DNA from: Natronococcus amylolyticus DSM 10524
GTDB lineage: Archaea > Halobacteriota > Halobacteria > Halobacteriales > Natrialbaceae
Assembly: GCF_000337675.1 (NCBI RefSeq)
Contig: NZ_AOIB01000002.1
Coordinates: forward strand, 8,387 to 46,000
Length of the DNA stretch: 37,614 nt
Direction of reading: 5' to 3'
In this document: piece by piece, positions 8,545 to 16,572 of the stretch
Layout: every line of letters starts with the position of its first letter
Numbering within the stretch: position 1 is the first letter of the stretch
Translations under genes and position numbers: made by a program
The notes under the pieces: generated by a model
What the model was told of the DNA's origin: nothing
The model's database searches: none
The model's input: the letters and a program-made list of their open reading frames with translations, nothing else

Positions 8545-8685
8545 ATGGGTAGTACTCGACTGGATCGGGGCGTTGCGGCCGTTCGATCCCGCTGGACGGA
8601 CCTCGAGCGCGACTGGCAGAGCGTCGCCGTCGGCGCGACGACGGTGGCGGCGATCGCCGTCTTCGAACTGCAGATCCCCTGGTAG
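8545..8685 (+). CDS. Small 46-residue protein upstream of the YeiH-family gene
   Basis: A 46-codon frame (MGSTRLDRGVAAVRSRW... ending FELQIPW) begins 27-30 bases after a TATA-like box and ends four bases before the start of the YeiH-family gene (TAG, TCAG, ATG). It has a basic and acidic N-terminal half and a moderately hydrophobic helix (SVAVGATTVAAIAVFEL), so it could be a single-span membrane peptide. Promoter position and tight spacing support translation as the first gene of a two-gene transcript. No homologue is recognised. Confidence 0.5.
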   Translation: MGSTRLDRGVAAVRSRWTDLERDWQSVAVGATTVAAIAVFELQIPW

Positions 8686-8689
8686 TCAG

Positions 8690-9679
8690 ATGTCGGCCGC
8701 GCGGTTTCTTCCGGGGCTGGCAGCGCTCCTTCTCGGCGCCGTTCTCGCGCGAGCCGTCGAGCTCACACTCGGATTCAACCACCTGCTCGTCGCCATCGCG
8801 CTCGGATTCGTGCTGGCGAACGCCGTCGGCGTTCCCGACCGGCTCGAGCCGGGGATCAACACCCACAAGCTCTGGCTGGGCGCCGGCATCGTCCTCATGG
8901 GCGCGTCGCTGACCCTCGAGACGATCCTCGAGGTCGGCGGGCTCGTGTTGCTGGTCGTCGTCGGCGTGACGACGCTGACCATCCTCGTCGTCGAGTTGCT
9001 CGCGCGTAACGTCTTCGGACTCGCGGACCACATGGGTTCGTTGCTCGCCGCCGGCTCGGGGATCTGTGGCGTCTCCGCGGTCGTCGCAGTCGCCGGCGCG
9101 ATCCGGGCGCGAGAGGAGCAGATCGCCTACGCGGCGGCGACGGTGTTGCTGTTCGACGCGATCACGATCGTCGTCTACCCGCTAATCGGCGATCTGCTCG
9201 GGCTCTCCGACGTCGTCTTCGGCGTCTGGGCCGGCGTCAGCATGTTCTCGACGGGGCCGGTCGTCGCCGTCGGCTTCGCCCACTCCGAGGTCGCCGGCCA
9301 GTGGGCGACGATGGCGAAGCTCTCGCGCAACGCCCTGATCGGCGCCGTCGTCATCGCCTACGCGAGCTACTACGCCCGGTCGGGATCCGCGGGTCGTCCC
9401 TCCCTGCGAACCCTCTGGGACGAGTTCCCGAAGTTCGTGCTTGGCTTCCTCGTTCTGGTCGCGCTGGCGAGTGCGGGGGTCTTCTCGTCGGCCCAGCAGG
9501 CGTCCATCGAGAACGCCTACAACTGGCTGTTCGTACTCGCGTTCGTCGGGCTCGGCACGGAGATCCAGCTCGCGGAGCTTCGGAGCACGGGACTGACGCC
9601 CGCGCTCGTCGTCCTGCTCGCACTGGTGGTCGCCAGCACGGTCTCGCTCGTCGTCCTCTCGATGCTGTTCGGCGCGTAG
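8690..9679 (+). CDS. YeiH/UPF0324 family membrane transporter, copy 1
   Basis: A 329-residue protein with about ten transmembrane segments. Family hallmarks are visible: GIVLMGASLTL, the loop SLLAAGSGICGVSAVVAVAG, QIAYAAATVLLFD, and GVSMFSTGPVVAVG. The family is annotated as putative sulfate/sulfur-compound exporter, but a substrate has rarely been shown. The start at 8690 is preferred because the upstream part of the frame is basic and non-membrane, and the 46-residue ORF occupies it. A close paralog lies at 13916-14899, so the two copies bracket the pst phosphate operon; a role linked to anion supply is a guess from this context. The small ORF before it is the likely first gene of its transcript. 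Confidence 0.87.
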   Translation: MSAARFLPGLAALLLGAVLARAVELTLGFNHLLVAIALGFVLANAVGVPDRLEPGINTHKLWLGAGIVLMGASLTLETILEVGGLVLLVVVGVTTLTILVVELLARNVFGLADHMGSLLAAGSGICGVSAVVAVAGAIRAREEQIAYAAATVLLFDAITIVVYPLIGDLLGLSDVVFGVWAGVSMFSTGPVVAVGFAHSEVAGQWATMAKLSRNALIGAVVIAYASYYARSGSAGRPSLRTLWDEFPKFVLGFLVLVALASAGVFSSAQQASIENAYNWLFVLAFVGLGTEIQLAELRSTGLTPALVVLLALVVASTVSLVVLSMLFGA

Positions 9680-10030
9680 CGACCGGATCGGACGCTCGAG
9701 CGCCCGTGCGGTCGGTCGACCGTCGAAGCCCGAGGCAATACTTGCGAGATCGGCGTACCGGGCTCGTTCCGTCGAATATCGGGAATTAGGAGTGCCGAGG
9801 GCTGCGGGAGCCGCCATAGAGAACGCCCGTAACGTGTGGAGCGTCACACCAGACGGGCCGTTGTCCGGCCGTACCGCCCGCAGAGCCGGCCGTGGCGGGA
9901 TCGGCGCGGCGCGGAACGCACCGTGGGACGGGACCGCGTTCCACCGAGAGCTTTGCTGGTTTCGGGTGGAGAACCAAAGAATTGCAGGCTCACGAGGGGA
10001 TACAAGCGTCTAGTCTCTAGGGAGGCACGT
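9680..10030 (+). promoter_or_regulatory. 351-base upstream region of the pst operon
   Basis: No gene is supported here. A strong Shine-Dalgarno-like GGAGG (10021-10025) lies five bases before the pstS ATG, unlike the leaderless starts elsewhere in the window, so this mRNA probably has a 5' leader. Candidate AT-rich boxes are CAAAGAATT (about 9973-9981) and GATACAAG (about 9999-10006). CTAG-TCT-CTAG just before the GGAGG is a short palindrome. Phosphate control is expected for this operon, but I cannot identify an operator. Confidence 0.4.
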
Positions 10031-11017
10031 ATGAATCGGGGTTACTCGCGTCGTTCTGCACTAGCTGCCCTCGGGGCCAGCTCTGCGGTTGCGCTTTCGG
10101 GCTGTCTGTCGGGGTCGGATTCTGACTCCGACTCCGGCTCGGAGTCGACCATCCGCATCTCCGGCGGCGTCGGCCCGCTGCCGATGGTACAGGTGTGGGC
10201 CGACATCTACACCGACGAACGTGACGTCAACATCGACGTCTCCGGCGGCGGAACCGGCGTCGGCGTCTCCGACGTCATGAACGAGCAGGTCGACATCGCG
10301 ATGATGGGGCGCGACCCCGACGAGGAGGAGATCGAGCAGGGACTGGTCGCCACCGCGATGCTGATCGACACCGTCGTCGGGACGATCAACGTCAACAACC
10401 CGGTGTACGACGAGATCCGAGAGCACGGCCTCACCCAAGACGAGCTCGCGGCGGTGTTCTCGAAGGAGATCACGAACTGGGGCGAACTCGTCGACAGCGA
10501 CGTCGACGAACCGATCTACGTCTACGGGCGATCGGACTCCTCCGCCGCCTACCAGCAGTGGGGCGAGTTCCTCGGCGGCTACACCGAGAACGAACTCGAG
10601 GACATGGCCGACGGCAACTTCGACGGCGACCAGCAGGTCGCCCAGGCGATCAACAATGACTCCCACGGGATCTCGCTGAACAACATCAACTACGTCTACG
10701 ACTTCAATACGGGCGACCTCGAGATGAACATCCGGCCGGTCCCACTGGATCGGGACGAGAGCGGCACCCTCTCGCCTGGAGAGGACTTCTACGACACCCG
10801 CGACGAGTTCCTCACCGCTGTCGAGGAGGACCGCTACCCCTCCCCGCCGGCCCGGGACATGTACCTGGCCGCGAACGGGGAGTTCGACGAGGACGCCGCC
10901 GACTTCGTCGAGTGGGTCCTCACGGAGGGCCAGCAGTACGTCCGCGACAACGGCTACGCACCGATCGACGACGAGAAGCTCGAGGAACAGCGCGAGATCC
11001 TCGAGGAGGCGTCGTAG
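10031..11017 (+). CDS. pstS: Phosphate ABC transporter substrate-binding lipoprotein PstS
   Basis: A 328-residue binding protein that captures phosphate outside the cell. The N-terminus has a twin-arginine-like motif (SRRSALAALG, 6-15) and a lipobox ALSGC with C25 as lipid anchor, the usual haloarchaeal Tat lipoprotein layout. A Ser/Asp-rich linker follows. The mature domain shows ISGGVGPLP, SGGGTGVGVSDVMNEQVDIAMMGR and YGRSDSSAAYQQW, matching the phosphate-contacting loops of PstS-like proteins. Its TAG is followed directly by the pstC ATG. Identification rests mainly on the operon, since PstC, PstA and PstB are clearly phosphate-type. A different oxyanion is possible but less likely. Confidence 0.9.
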   Translation: MNRGYSRRSALAALGASSAVALSGCLSGSDSDSDSGSESTIRISGGVGPLPMVQVWADIYTDERDVNIDVSGGGTGVGVSDVMNEQVDIAMMGRDPDEEEIEQGLVATAMLIDTVVGTINVNNPVYDEIREHGLTQDELAAVFSKEITNWGELVDSDVDEPIYVYGRSDSSAAYQQWGEFLGGYTENELEDMADGNFDGDQQVAQAINNDSHGISLNNINYVYDFNTGDLEMNIRPVPLDRDESGTLSPGEDFYDTRDEFLTAVEEDRYPSPPARDMYLAANGEFDEDAADFVEWVLTEGQQYVRDNGYAPIDDEKLEEQREILEEAS

Positions 11018-11950
11018 ATGGGCACGACCGAAACCCCCTCGGAGGGAGCGAACCGACTCGACCGACGGCTGCTGCTCGAGCGCCTGAGCAGTTACTGGCT
11101 CGTCGGCGCCGGCCTCTTCGCCGTCGCGCTGTTCGGGCTGATCGTCCTGACGCTCGTCCAGCAGTCGATCCCGATCGTCTCCGAGTACTCGCTGTTCCAG
11201 ATGATGACCTCCTCGAACTGGGATCCCGCAGCCGACGAGTTCGGCTTCTTGCCGGCGATCGTCGGCACGATCTACGTCACCGTCCTCTCGATGGCGATGG
11301 GAACGCCGCTGGCGATCCTCGCGGCGATCTACATCGCCGAGTACGCCGAGGGGCGGACGAAGATGCTCGTCTCGTCGTTCATCGACGTGCTCGCGGCGAT
11401 CCCGAGCGTCATCTTCGGGCTCGTCGGCCTGATCGTCGTCGTCCCGTTCGTCGGCGACTACCTCGCGCCCGCCGTCGGCGCCCACAGTATCGGACTCGGC
11501 ATCGTGACGGTCAGCCTGGTGATGGCGATCATCGTCACCCCCTTTATGATCTCGCTGTCGGTCGAGTCGCTCGAGGCCCTGCCGGACGAACTCCGCGAGT
11601 CCTCGCTGGGCGTCGGCGCGACGAAGTGGGAGACCATCCGAACGGTGCTCCTGCGAGCCGCAGGACCGGGGATCTTCTCCGCAATCCTGCTCGGCTTCGG
11701 TCGCGTCTTCGGCGCGACGATCGTTCCCGCGATGCTGATCGGCGGCCAGACGGCCATTCCCGAGAGCCCGTTCGACGCCGGCGAGACGCTGCCGACGCTG
11801 ATCGTCAACGACTTCGGCGAGTTGATGTCGATCCCGTTGACCCAGTCGGCGCTGATCCTCGTCGGGCTGATGTTGCTCGTCATCGTCTGGCTGTTTAATT
11901 TCGGGGCGATGCTCGTTCGTCGCCGTCTCCAGCGGAGGTGGCAGTACTGA
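11018..11950 (+). CDS. pstC: Phosphate ABC transporter permease PstC
   Basis: A 310-residue inner-membrane permease with about six transmembrane segments. It carries the ABC permease EAA-type loop (SSLGVGATKWETIRTVLLRAA, with the downstream G near 225), followed by ILLGFGRVFGATIVPAMLIGG, characteristic of PstC. An N-terminal cytoplasmic tail of about 25 residues precedes the first span. It begins immediately after the pstS stop, and its own TGA overlaps the pstA ATG, so the genes are translationally coupled. Confidence 0.93.
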   Translation: MGTTETPSEGANRLDRRLLLERLSSYWLVGAGLFAVALFGLIVLTLVQQSIPIVSEYSLFQMMTSSNWDPAADEFGFLPAIVGTIYVTVLSMAMGTPLAILAAIYIAEYAEGRTKMLVSSFIDVLAAIPSVIFGLVGLIVVVPFVGDYLAPAVGAHSIGLGIVTVSLVMAIIVTPFMISLSVESLEALPDELRESSLGVGATKWETIRTVLLRAAGPGIFSAILLGFGRVFGATIVPAMLIGGQTAIPESPFDAGETLPTLIVNDFGELMSIPLTQSALILVGLMLLVIVWLFNFGAMLVRRRLQRRWQY

Positions 11951-12810
11951 TGGACCGCTACACCGAGCAGCGACTGTTCGGCTTCCTCGCCCGCGCAAGC
12001 GCTGCACTCATCCTCGGAGTGTTGGTGATGGTCGTCGGCGTCACCCTCTGGCGGGGCGGCCGCGTCTTCATCACCGATCCCGCAGTGATGGTGACGGCGC
12101 CAGGTTCGCGCTACATGTTAGACGGCGGCGGCGGCTTCCTCCACGCCGTCCTGGGGAGCATCTTTATCGTCGTCCCCGCGACGGTAGTCGCCTCGATCCT
12201 GGCGATCTCGACGGCCATATTCCTCCAGAGCGACTACTCGAACGAGCGCACGTCGGACGTGATCAACATGTTCCTGAACGTGCTCTGGGGGACGCCCCCG
12301 ATCGTCTACGGGGTGTTCGTGCTGACGATCATCATCGCCGCCGGCGCCCAGACCAGCCTGATCTTCGGGACGATCGCGATCGCGATCTTCCAGTACCCGA
12401 TCATGACCCGCTACGCCGACGAGGCGCTGCGAGCCGCTCCGGACGCGGTCAAGGAGGCGTCCTACGGACTGGGCGCGACGCGGTTCGAAACCGCCCAGGT
12501 GACCGTTCGGGCGGCCTTACCGGGCGTCATCGCCGGGATCATCATGGGCTTCGCCCGCGGGATCGGCGACGCCGCCACGGTGCTGTTTACGGCCGGTCGG
12601 AGCACGCAGATGCCCGGCGGCCCGTTCGATCCCGCGACGACGCTGCCGATCCTCATCTTCGAGCAGGCGGCGTCGTTCAACGCCGAAGTCCGCTCGCACG
12701 CCTACGCGGCGTCGTTCGTCCTGATCGTCGCCGTGCTCGCACTGATACTGGCCTCGAAGCTCCTCGCCGGGAGGTTCGCTCGCTTCGCACCAGGAGGAAG
12801 ACACTCATGA
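11950..12810 (+). CDS. pstA: Phosphate ABC transporter permease PstA
   Basis: A 286-residue permease partner of PstC. It has about six membrane spans and the coupling loop KEASYGLGATRFETAQVTVRAALPG, followed by GIIMGFARGIGDAATVLFTAG, typical of PstA. The start is the ATG at 11950, which shares one base with the pstC TGA (TGATG). A GTG at 11938 is an alternative but would overlap pstC more. Its stop overlaps the pstB ATG by four bases. Confidence 0.93.
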   Translation: MDRYTEQRLFGFLARASAALILGVLVMVVGVTLWRGGRVFITDPAVMVTAPGSRYMLDGGGGFLHAVLGSIFIVVPATVVASILAISTAIFLQSDYSNERTSDVINMFLNVLWGTPPIVYGVFVLTIIIAAGAQTSLIFGTIAIAIFQYPIMTRYADEALRAAPDAVKEASYGLGATRFETAQVTVRAALPGVIAGIIMGFARGIGDAATVLFTAGRSTQMPGGPFDPATTLPILIFEQAASFNAEVRSHAYAASFVLIVAVLALILASKLLAGRFARFAPGGRHS

Positions 12811-13640
12811 GTAACGATATCGCACTCCGCACCGACGATCTCGAGGTAACGTACACCGGAAACAGGGAAGTAACCGCGGTCGACGGCGTCAGCACCGAGT
12901 TCGCCGAGAACAAGCTGACGGCCATCATCGGTCCCTCGGGCTGTGGCAAGTCCACCCTGCTGAAGGCGCTGAACCGCCTCCACGAGATCCAGCCAAACGC
13001 CGAGATCACCGGCGAGGTCTACCTCGGCGACGAGGCGATCTACGACACCGACGATCCGCTGCCCGAGATCAGGCGGCGAGTGGGGTACGTCCCGCAGACG
13101 CCGACGGCGCTGCCGCTGTCGATCTACAACAACGTCGCCTACGGCGCGAAGATCCACGGCGACCACTCGAGCGAGGAGCTCGACGACCTTGTCGAGAGCT
13201 ACCTCCGGAAGGTCAACCTCTGGGACGAGGTGAAGGATCGTCTGGACGACCCCGGCGCCGAGCTCTCTACGGGGCAGGTCCAGCGGCTCTGTCTCGCCCG
13301 CTCGCTGGCCGTCGAGCCCGAGGTGTTGCTCTGTGACGAGGTCACCTCCGCGCTGGACCCGATCTCGGCCGAGCAGGTCGAGGAGACCCTCGAGGATCTC
13401 AAAGAGGAGTACACGATCGTCATGGTCACTCACAGTATGGACCAGGCCAAGCGGCTGGCCGACGACGTGATCTTTCTCTACCTGGGCGAGCTCGTCGAGG
13501 CCAACGACACCCGCTCGTTCTTCGAGAACCCCCAGCACGAGCGGACACAGGAGTTCGTGAAGGGCCACACCGCGGTCGACTACGACGACGAACCCGACGA
13601 GGAGTCGGTGACGGACGAACAGCCCGTCGCCACCCGCTAA
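12807..13640 (+). CDS. pstB: Phosphate ABC transporter ATP-binding protein PstB
   Basis: A 277-residue ATPase that drives the PstCA channel. Walker A is GPSGCGKST (42-50), the Q-loop is in RVGYVPQTPTALPLSIYNNVAYG (91-113), Walker B is LLCDE (174-178) with SALDP after it, and H209 is the switch histidine in MVTHS. The Q-loop stretch and NRLHEIQPNAEITGEV are specific for PstB. The ABC signature reads LSTGQ rather than LSGGQ. An acidic tail of about 25 residues is haloarchaeal in character. No phoU gene follows; the operon ends here and a 275-base gap leads to the second YeiH copy. Confidence 0.95.
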   Translation: MSNDIALRTDDLEVTYTGNREVTAVDGVSTEFAENKLTAIIGPSGCGKSTLLKALNRLHEIQPNAEITGEVYLGDEAIYDTDDPLPEIRRRVGYVPQTPTALPLSIYNNVAYGAKIHGDHSSEELDDLVESYLRKVNLWDEVKDRLDDPGAELSTGQVQRLCLARSLAVEPEVLLCDEVTSALDPISAEQVEETLEDLKEEYTIVMVTHSMDQAKRLADDVIFLYLGELVEANDTRSFFENPQHERTQEFVKGHTAVDYDDEPDEESVTDEQPVATR

Positions 13641-13915
13641 TCGGTCGGCTCGAGTTCGGTTCGATCGTCGCGTCTCGCCTCGGGAACCCCCAAGGGAAAC
13701 GGGAGCGAGACGTGGGTGCCGAAAGTCTGCGGGCAGTATCGACAGCGGTTACCGCCATCGCTTCGAAGCGCCGAACAGATGACGTCCGGCCAGTGGCTCC
13801 CGCCCGATACGATCGTCCGATCCAGCCGGGCACCCCTCGAGCGCCGACCGAAACGCGTCGGTATCGGTTCTCCTAACCGTCACCGCGATCACTGCCCTCA
13901 AGCGCGCTACTCACG

Positions 13916-14899
13916 ATGAGCGTACGAGAACTTCTTCCCGGGCTGCTCGCGCTCTGTCTCGGCGCCGCGTTCGCTCGCGGCGTCGAGGGAGTCGTCGGCT
14001 TCAACGCCTTGCTCGTCGCTATCGCGGTCGGGTTCGTCGTCGCAAACACGGTCGGCGTCCCGAAGCGACTCGAGGCGGGGATCGCGACCCACGGCTTCTG
14101 GCTGGCCGCCGGAATCGTCCTCATGGGGGCGTCGGTGACGCTCGGCACTGTCCTCGAGACGGGCGCGCTCGTCCTCGCAATCGTCGTCTGTGTCTCCGCG
14201 GGAACGATCCTCGTCGTCGAGTTGCTCGCGCGAAACGTCTTCGGGATCACCGGCCGGCTCGGCTCGCTGCTGGCGGCGGGCTCGGGGATCTGCGGGGTCT
14301 CCGCGGTCGTCGCAGTTGCCGGCGCGATCCGAGCCCGGGAGAACCAGATCGCCTACGCCGCGGCGACGGTGTTGCTGTTCGATGCCGTGACGATCGTCGT
14401 CTACCCGCTAATCGGCGATCTGCTCGGCCTCTCGGGCACCGTCTTCGGTGTCTGGGCCGGCGTCAGCATGTTCTCGACAGGGCCAGTCGTCGCCGTCGGC
14501 TTCACTCACTCGGAGCTCGCCGGCCAGTGGGCGACGATGACGAAGCTCGCCCGGAACGCCCTGATCGGCGTCGTCGTGCTGGCGTACGCGAGCTACTACG
14601 CCCGATCCGGCGGGGGATCGCACCCCTCGGCGAGGACGCTCCTCGAGGAGGTGCCGGCGTTCGTCCTCGGCTTCTTCGCGCTCATGGTCGTCGCGAGCGC
14701 GGGGCTGCTCTCGGCGTCCCAGCGGGCGGCGATCGAGGAGCTGTACGGCTGGCTGTTCCTGCTCGCGTTCGTCGGCCTCGGAACGGAGATTCGCCTCGCC
14801 GAGCTCCGACGGACGGGACTGTTGCCCGCCGTCGTCGTGCTGACGGCGCTGGTGCTCGTCAGCACGCTCTCGCTCGCGGTGTTGCTCGCCGTCTTCTGA
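13916..14899 (+). CDS. YeiH/UPF0324 family membrane transporter, copy 2
   Basis: A 327-residue, roughly ten-span membrane protein closely matching copy 1 (8690-9679) over its whole length. The core blocks ARNVFG, SLLAAGSGICGVSAVVAVAGAI, QIAYAAATVLLFDA, TIVVYPLIGDLLGLS and VFGVWAGVSMFSTGPVVAVGF are identical, while the ends differ more. It starts with ATG at 13916; no clear TATA box is seen 27 bases upstream. Unlike copy 1 it has no small ORF before it. Its TGA is one base from the stop of the convergent gene at 14901-16319. Substrate unknown; the family is annotated as putative sulfur-compound exporters. Confidence 0.87.
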   Translation: MSVRELLPGLLALCLGAAFARGVEGVVGFNALLVAIAVGFVVANTVGVPKRLEAGIATHGFWLAAGIVLMGASVTLGTVLETGALVLAIVVCVSAGTILVVELLARNVFGITGRLGSLLAAGSGICGVSAVVAVAGAIRARENQIAYAAATVLLFDAVTIVVYPLIGDLLGLSGTVFGVWAGVSMFSTGPVVAVGFTHSELAGQWATMTKLARNALIGVVVLAYASYYARSGGGSHPSARTLLEEVPAFVLGFFALMVVASAGLLSASQRAAIEELYGWLFLLAFVGLGTEIRLAELRRTGLLPAVVVLTALVLVSTLSLAVLLAVF

Positions 14900-14900
14900 G

Positions 14901-16319
14901 TCACTCCGCCTTCCACTCGAGCCCGTACTCCGGAGCGACGTCCTCGGCAATCGACTCGAACTGGTCGAACGCCATCGCCGGGGGGAGGGGATGGCGTGCG
15001 TCGATCTCCTCGGGGAGGTCGTCGTGGTACCGGACCTGCGTCTCGACGTCGTAGGGGAACTCCGCCTCGTCGACGCCGACGAACCCGTACTCGTCGCGGG
15101 CGCGTGAGAGGACTCCCTTCCACTCCGCGGTGGAGGCTAACCCCGCCGACTCCATCCCGTGGGAGAACAGCGTCGAGCGGATCTCGTCGTAGGGCTCGCT
15201 GTCGTCGAGGTACTCCTCGAGGTACTCCACATCCGAACGGGTGTTAAAGGCGGTCCAGTAGGGGACCGATCCCGTCCGAAGGGTCCACCAGGGCTCGACC
15301 AGCGCGAACGACTGGACGAGCAGGCGGTCGACCGATCGGTCGCGGGCCTCGTAGCGCTCGCGGTAGCGATCGGCGACGAACGGGCTCAGCTCCCGCGGAT
15401 CGTCGAACGCGAGCCGACGGAGTTCGTAGTCGCGTTCGTCCGCGATCCGCTCGAGGTCCTCGCGTAAGGCCGGGTCGAATCCCCACTCGGCCTCCGGTGC
15501 CCGTCGGTCGGGCTCGGGAACGTCCCACTCGCGGCGGTCCGCGCCCTGCAGTCGAAGAAAGTCGGCGACCTGCTCGCTGCCCTCGTAGTACTCCTCGGGC
15601 GCCAGCCCGCCACAGCCCCCGAGCTGGAAGGTGTGGTGGTCGTCGACGTCGACGACCGGCCAGTCGTACTCGCACTCCAGCGAGATGACGGTGCCGCCGG
15701 GCTCGAGAACGGTGTCGAGGAACTCCTCGTACGCTTCACCCAGGATCCGTGATTTGACCCGGAAGTACGCCAGCTTCCGGACCATCAGCCGATCCTGGTT
15801 CGGATCGTGCATCTGGGCCAGCGAGACGTCGGGGTTGTTCTCGAGGAAATCGGGCGCGTGTTCGGCGCCCCACTCGATGTCCTTGCGGATCTCGTCGGCG
15901 CCCATCGAGCGTCGGATCGGCAGGAGGAACGTCTGGGGCAGAAACGGCACTCCCAGCAGGGCCGCGAGGTGGACCGCCGCGCCGTTGCTCGAGCCAACGA
16001 TTACGGCGGGATAGCCGCGTTCGGGGTACTGGTCGACGACCCACTCCCGGAAGCGCTCGACGTCGATGTCGCCGAGGTCGTCGGGGTCGATCCCCTCGTT
16101 GGCCCCGCCCGTCGTGTATATCTTGGCGCGGGTCTCCCTGGAGAGGCCGTTGACCCGCTTTGCGAGCGGCGTCAGTTTGGGGTGGATCATCCCCAGTCGC
16201 GGGAACTGCTCGCCCCGCAGGGAGCTGGCGGCCGCCCGGACGAACACCGTCGTCGAGTCGAAGTTCGGTAGTCCGTAGGGGGTCGACTCCTCGTCGGCGA
16301 ACAGCCGCGAGAGCCTCAT
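14901..16319 (-). CDS. Unrecognised 472-residue protein with a nucleophile-elbow-like motif
   Basis: The 472-residue protein is cytosolic by appearance, with no signal peptide or membrane span. Near residues 104-125 the stretch YPAVIVGSSNGAAVHLAALLG contains GSSNG (109-113) after a hydrophobic strand, which fits the Gly-x-Ser-x-Gly elbow of alpha/beta hydrolases. The fold is not proven, and I see no clear downstream Asp/His pair. Other striking stretches are KIYTTGGANEGI (about 66-77), MHDPNQDRLMVRKLAYFRVK and HHTFQLGGCGGL. The C-terminal half is rich in charged residues and tryptophan. The ATG at 16319 is chosen because conserved-looking sequence begins there and it overlaps by four bases (ATGA) a short upstream frame. 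I do not recognise the family. Confidence 0.7.
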   Translation of the reverse strand: MRLSRLFADEESTPYGLPNFDSTTVFVRAAASSLRGEQFPRLGMIHPKLTPLAKRVNGLSRETRAKIYTTGGANEGIDPDDLGDIDVERFREWVVDQYPERGYPAVIVGSSNGAAVHLAALLGVPFLPQTFLLPIRRSMGADEIRKDIEWGAEHAPDFLENNPDVSLAQMHDPNQDRLMVRKLAYFRVKSRILGEAYEEFLDTVLEPGGTVISLECEYDWPVVDVDDHHTFQLGGCGGLAPEEYYEGSEQVADFLRLQGADRREWDVPEPDRRAPEAEWGFDPALREDLERIADERDYELRRLAFDDPRELSPFVADRYRERYEARDRSVDRLLVQSFALVEPWWTLRTGSVPYWTAFNTRSDVEYLEEYLDDSEPYDEIRSTLFSHGMESAGLASTAEWKGVLSRARDEYGFVGVDEAEFPYDVETQVRYHDDLPEEIDARHPLPPAMAFDQFESIAEDVAPEYGLEWKAE

Positions 16320-16393
16320 CGGTCGCTCACCTCGAACCGTCGCACCGGTTCTGCCATCCGCGGCGGGACCGGTCGTCGGCCGTCGTCGATCAT
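16316..16393 (-). CDS. Possible 25-residue ORF coupled to the 472-residue protein
   Basis: A short frame (MIDDGRRPVPPRMAEPVRRF...) starts at an ATG at 16393 and ends with a TGA overlapping the ATG of the following gene by four bases. A weak AT-rich box on the minus strand (about 16421-16428) lies some 30 bases upstream of the ATG. It may be a leader peptide or chance; no homology is recognised. Confidence 0.28.
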   Translation of the reverse strand: MIDDGRRPVPPRMAEPVRRFEVSDR

Positions 16394-16543
16394 CGGTTGG
16401 TCGGAATACCACGGATCGGCGGATAGTACTGTGGCCGGCAGGATCGACCGCCGCGGGCCGGAGCGGTCCGAGCGTGAGACGACAACCCTCGAGCGGGCGG
16501 TGGTACCGGACCCCAACCGGGCCACGTTTCCGCCAACTCAACC

Positions 16544-16549
16544 CTTAAT
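16544..16549 (+). promoter_or_regulatory. TATA-like box for the MATE exporter
   Basis: CTTAAT is centred about 27 bases before the GTG at 16573, which supports a leaderless GTG start. Confidence 0.45.
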
Positions 16550-16572
16550 CGGCGACCGCGAGAACCGCGACC

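Noticed and set aside
9792-10013. 73-codon frame upstream of pstS
   Set aside because: It lacks a TATA-like box or recognised motif, and its arginine- and alanine-rich product is typical of non-coding GC-rich DNA.
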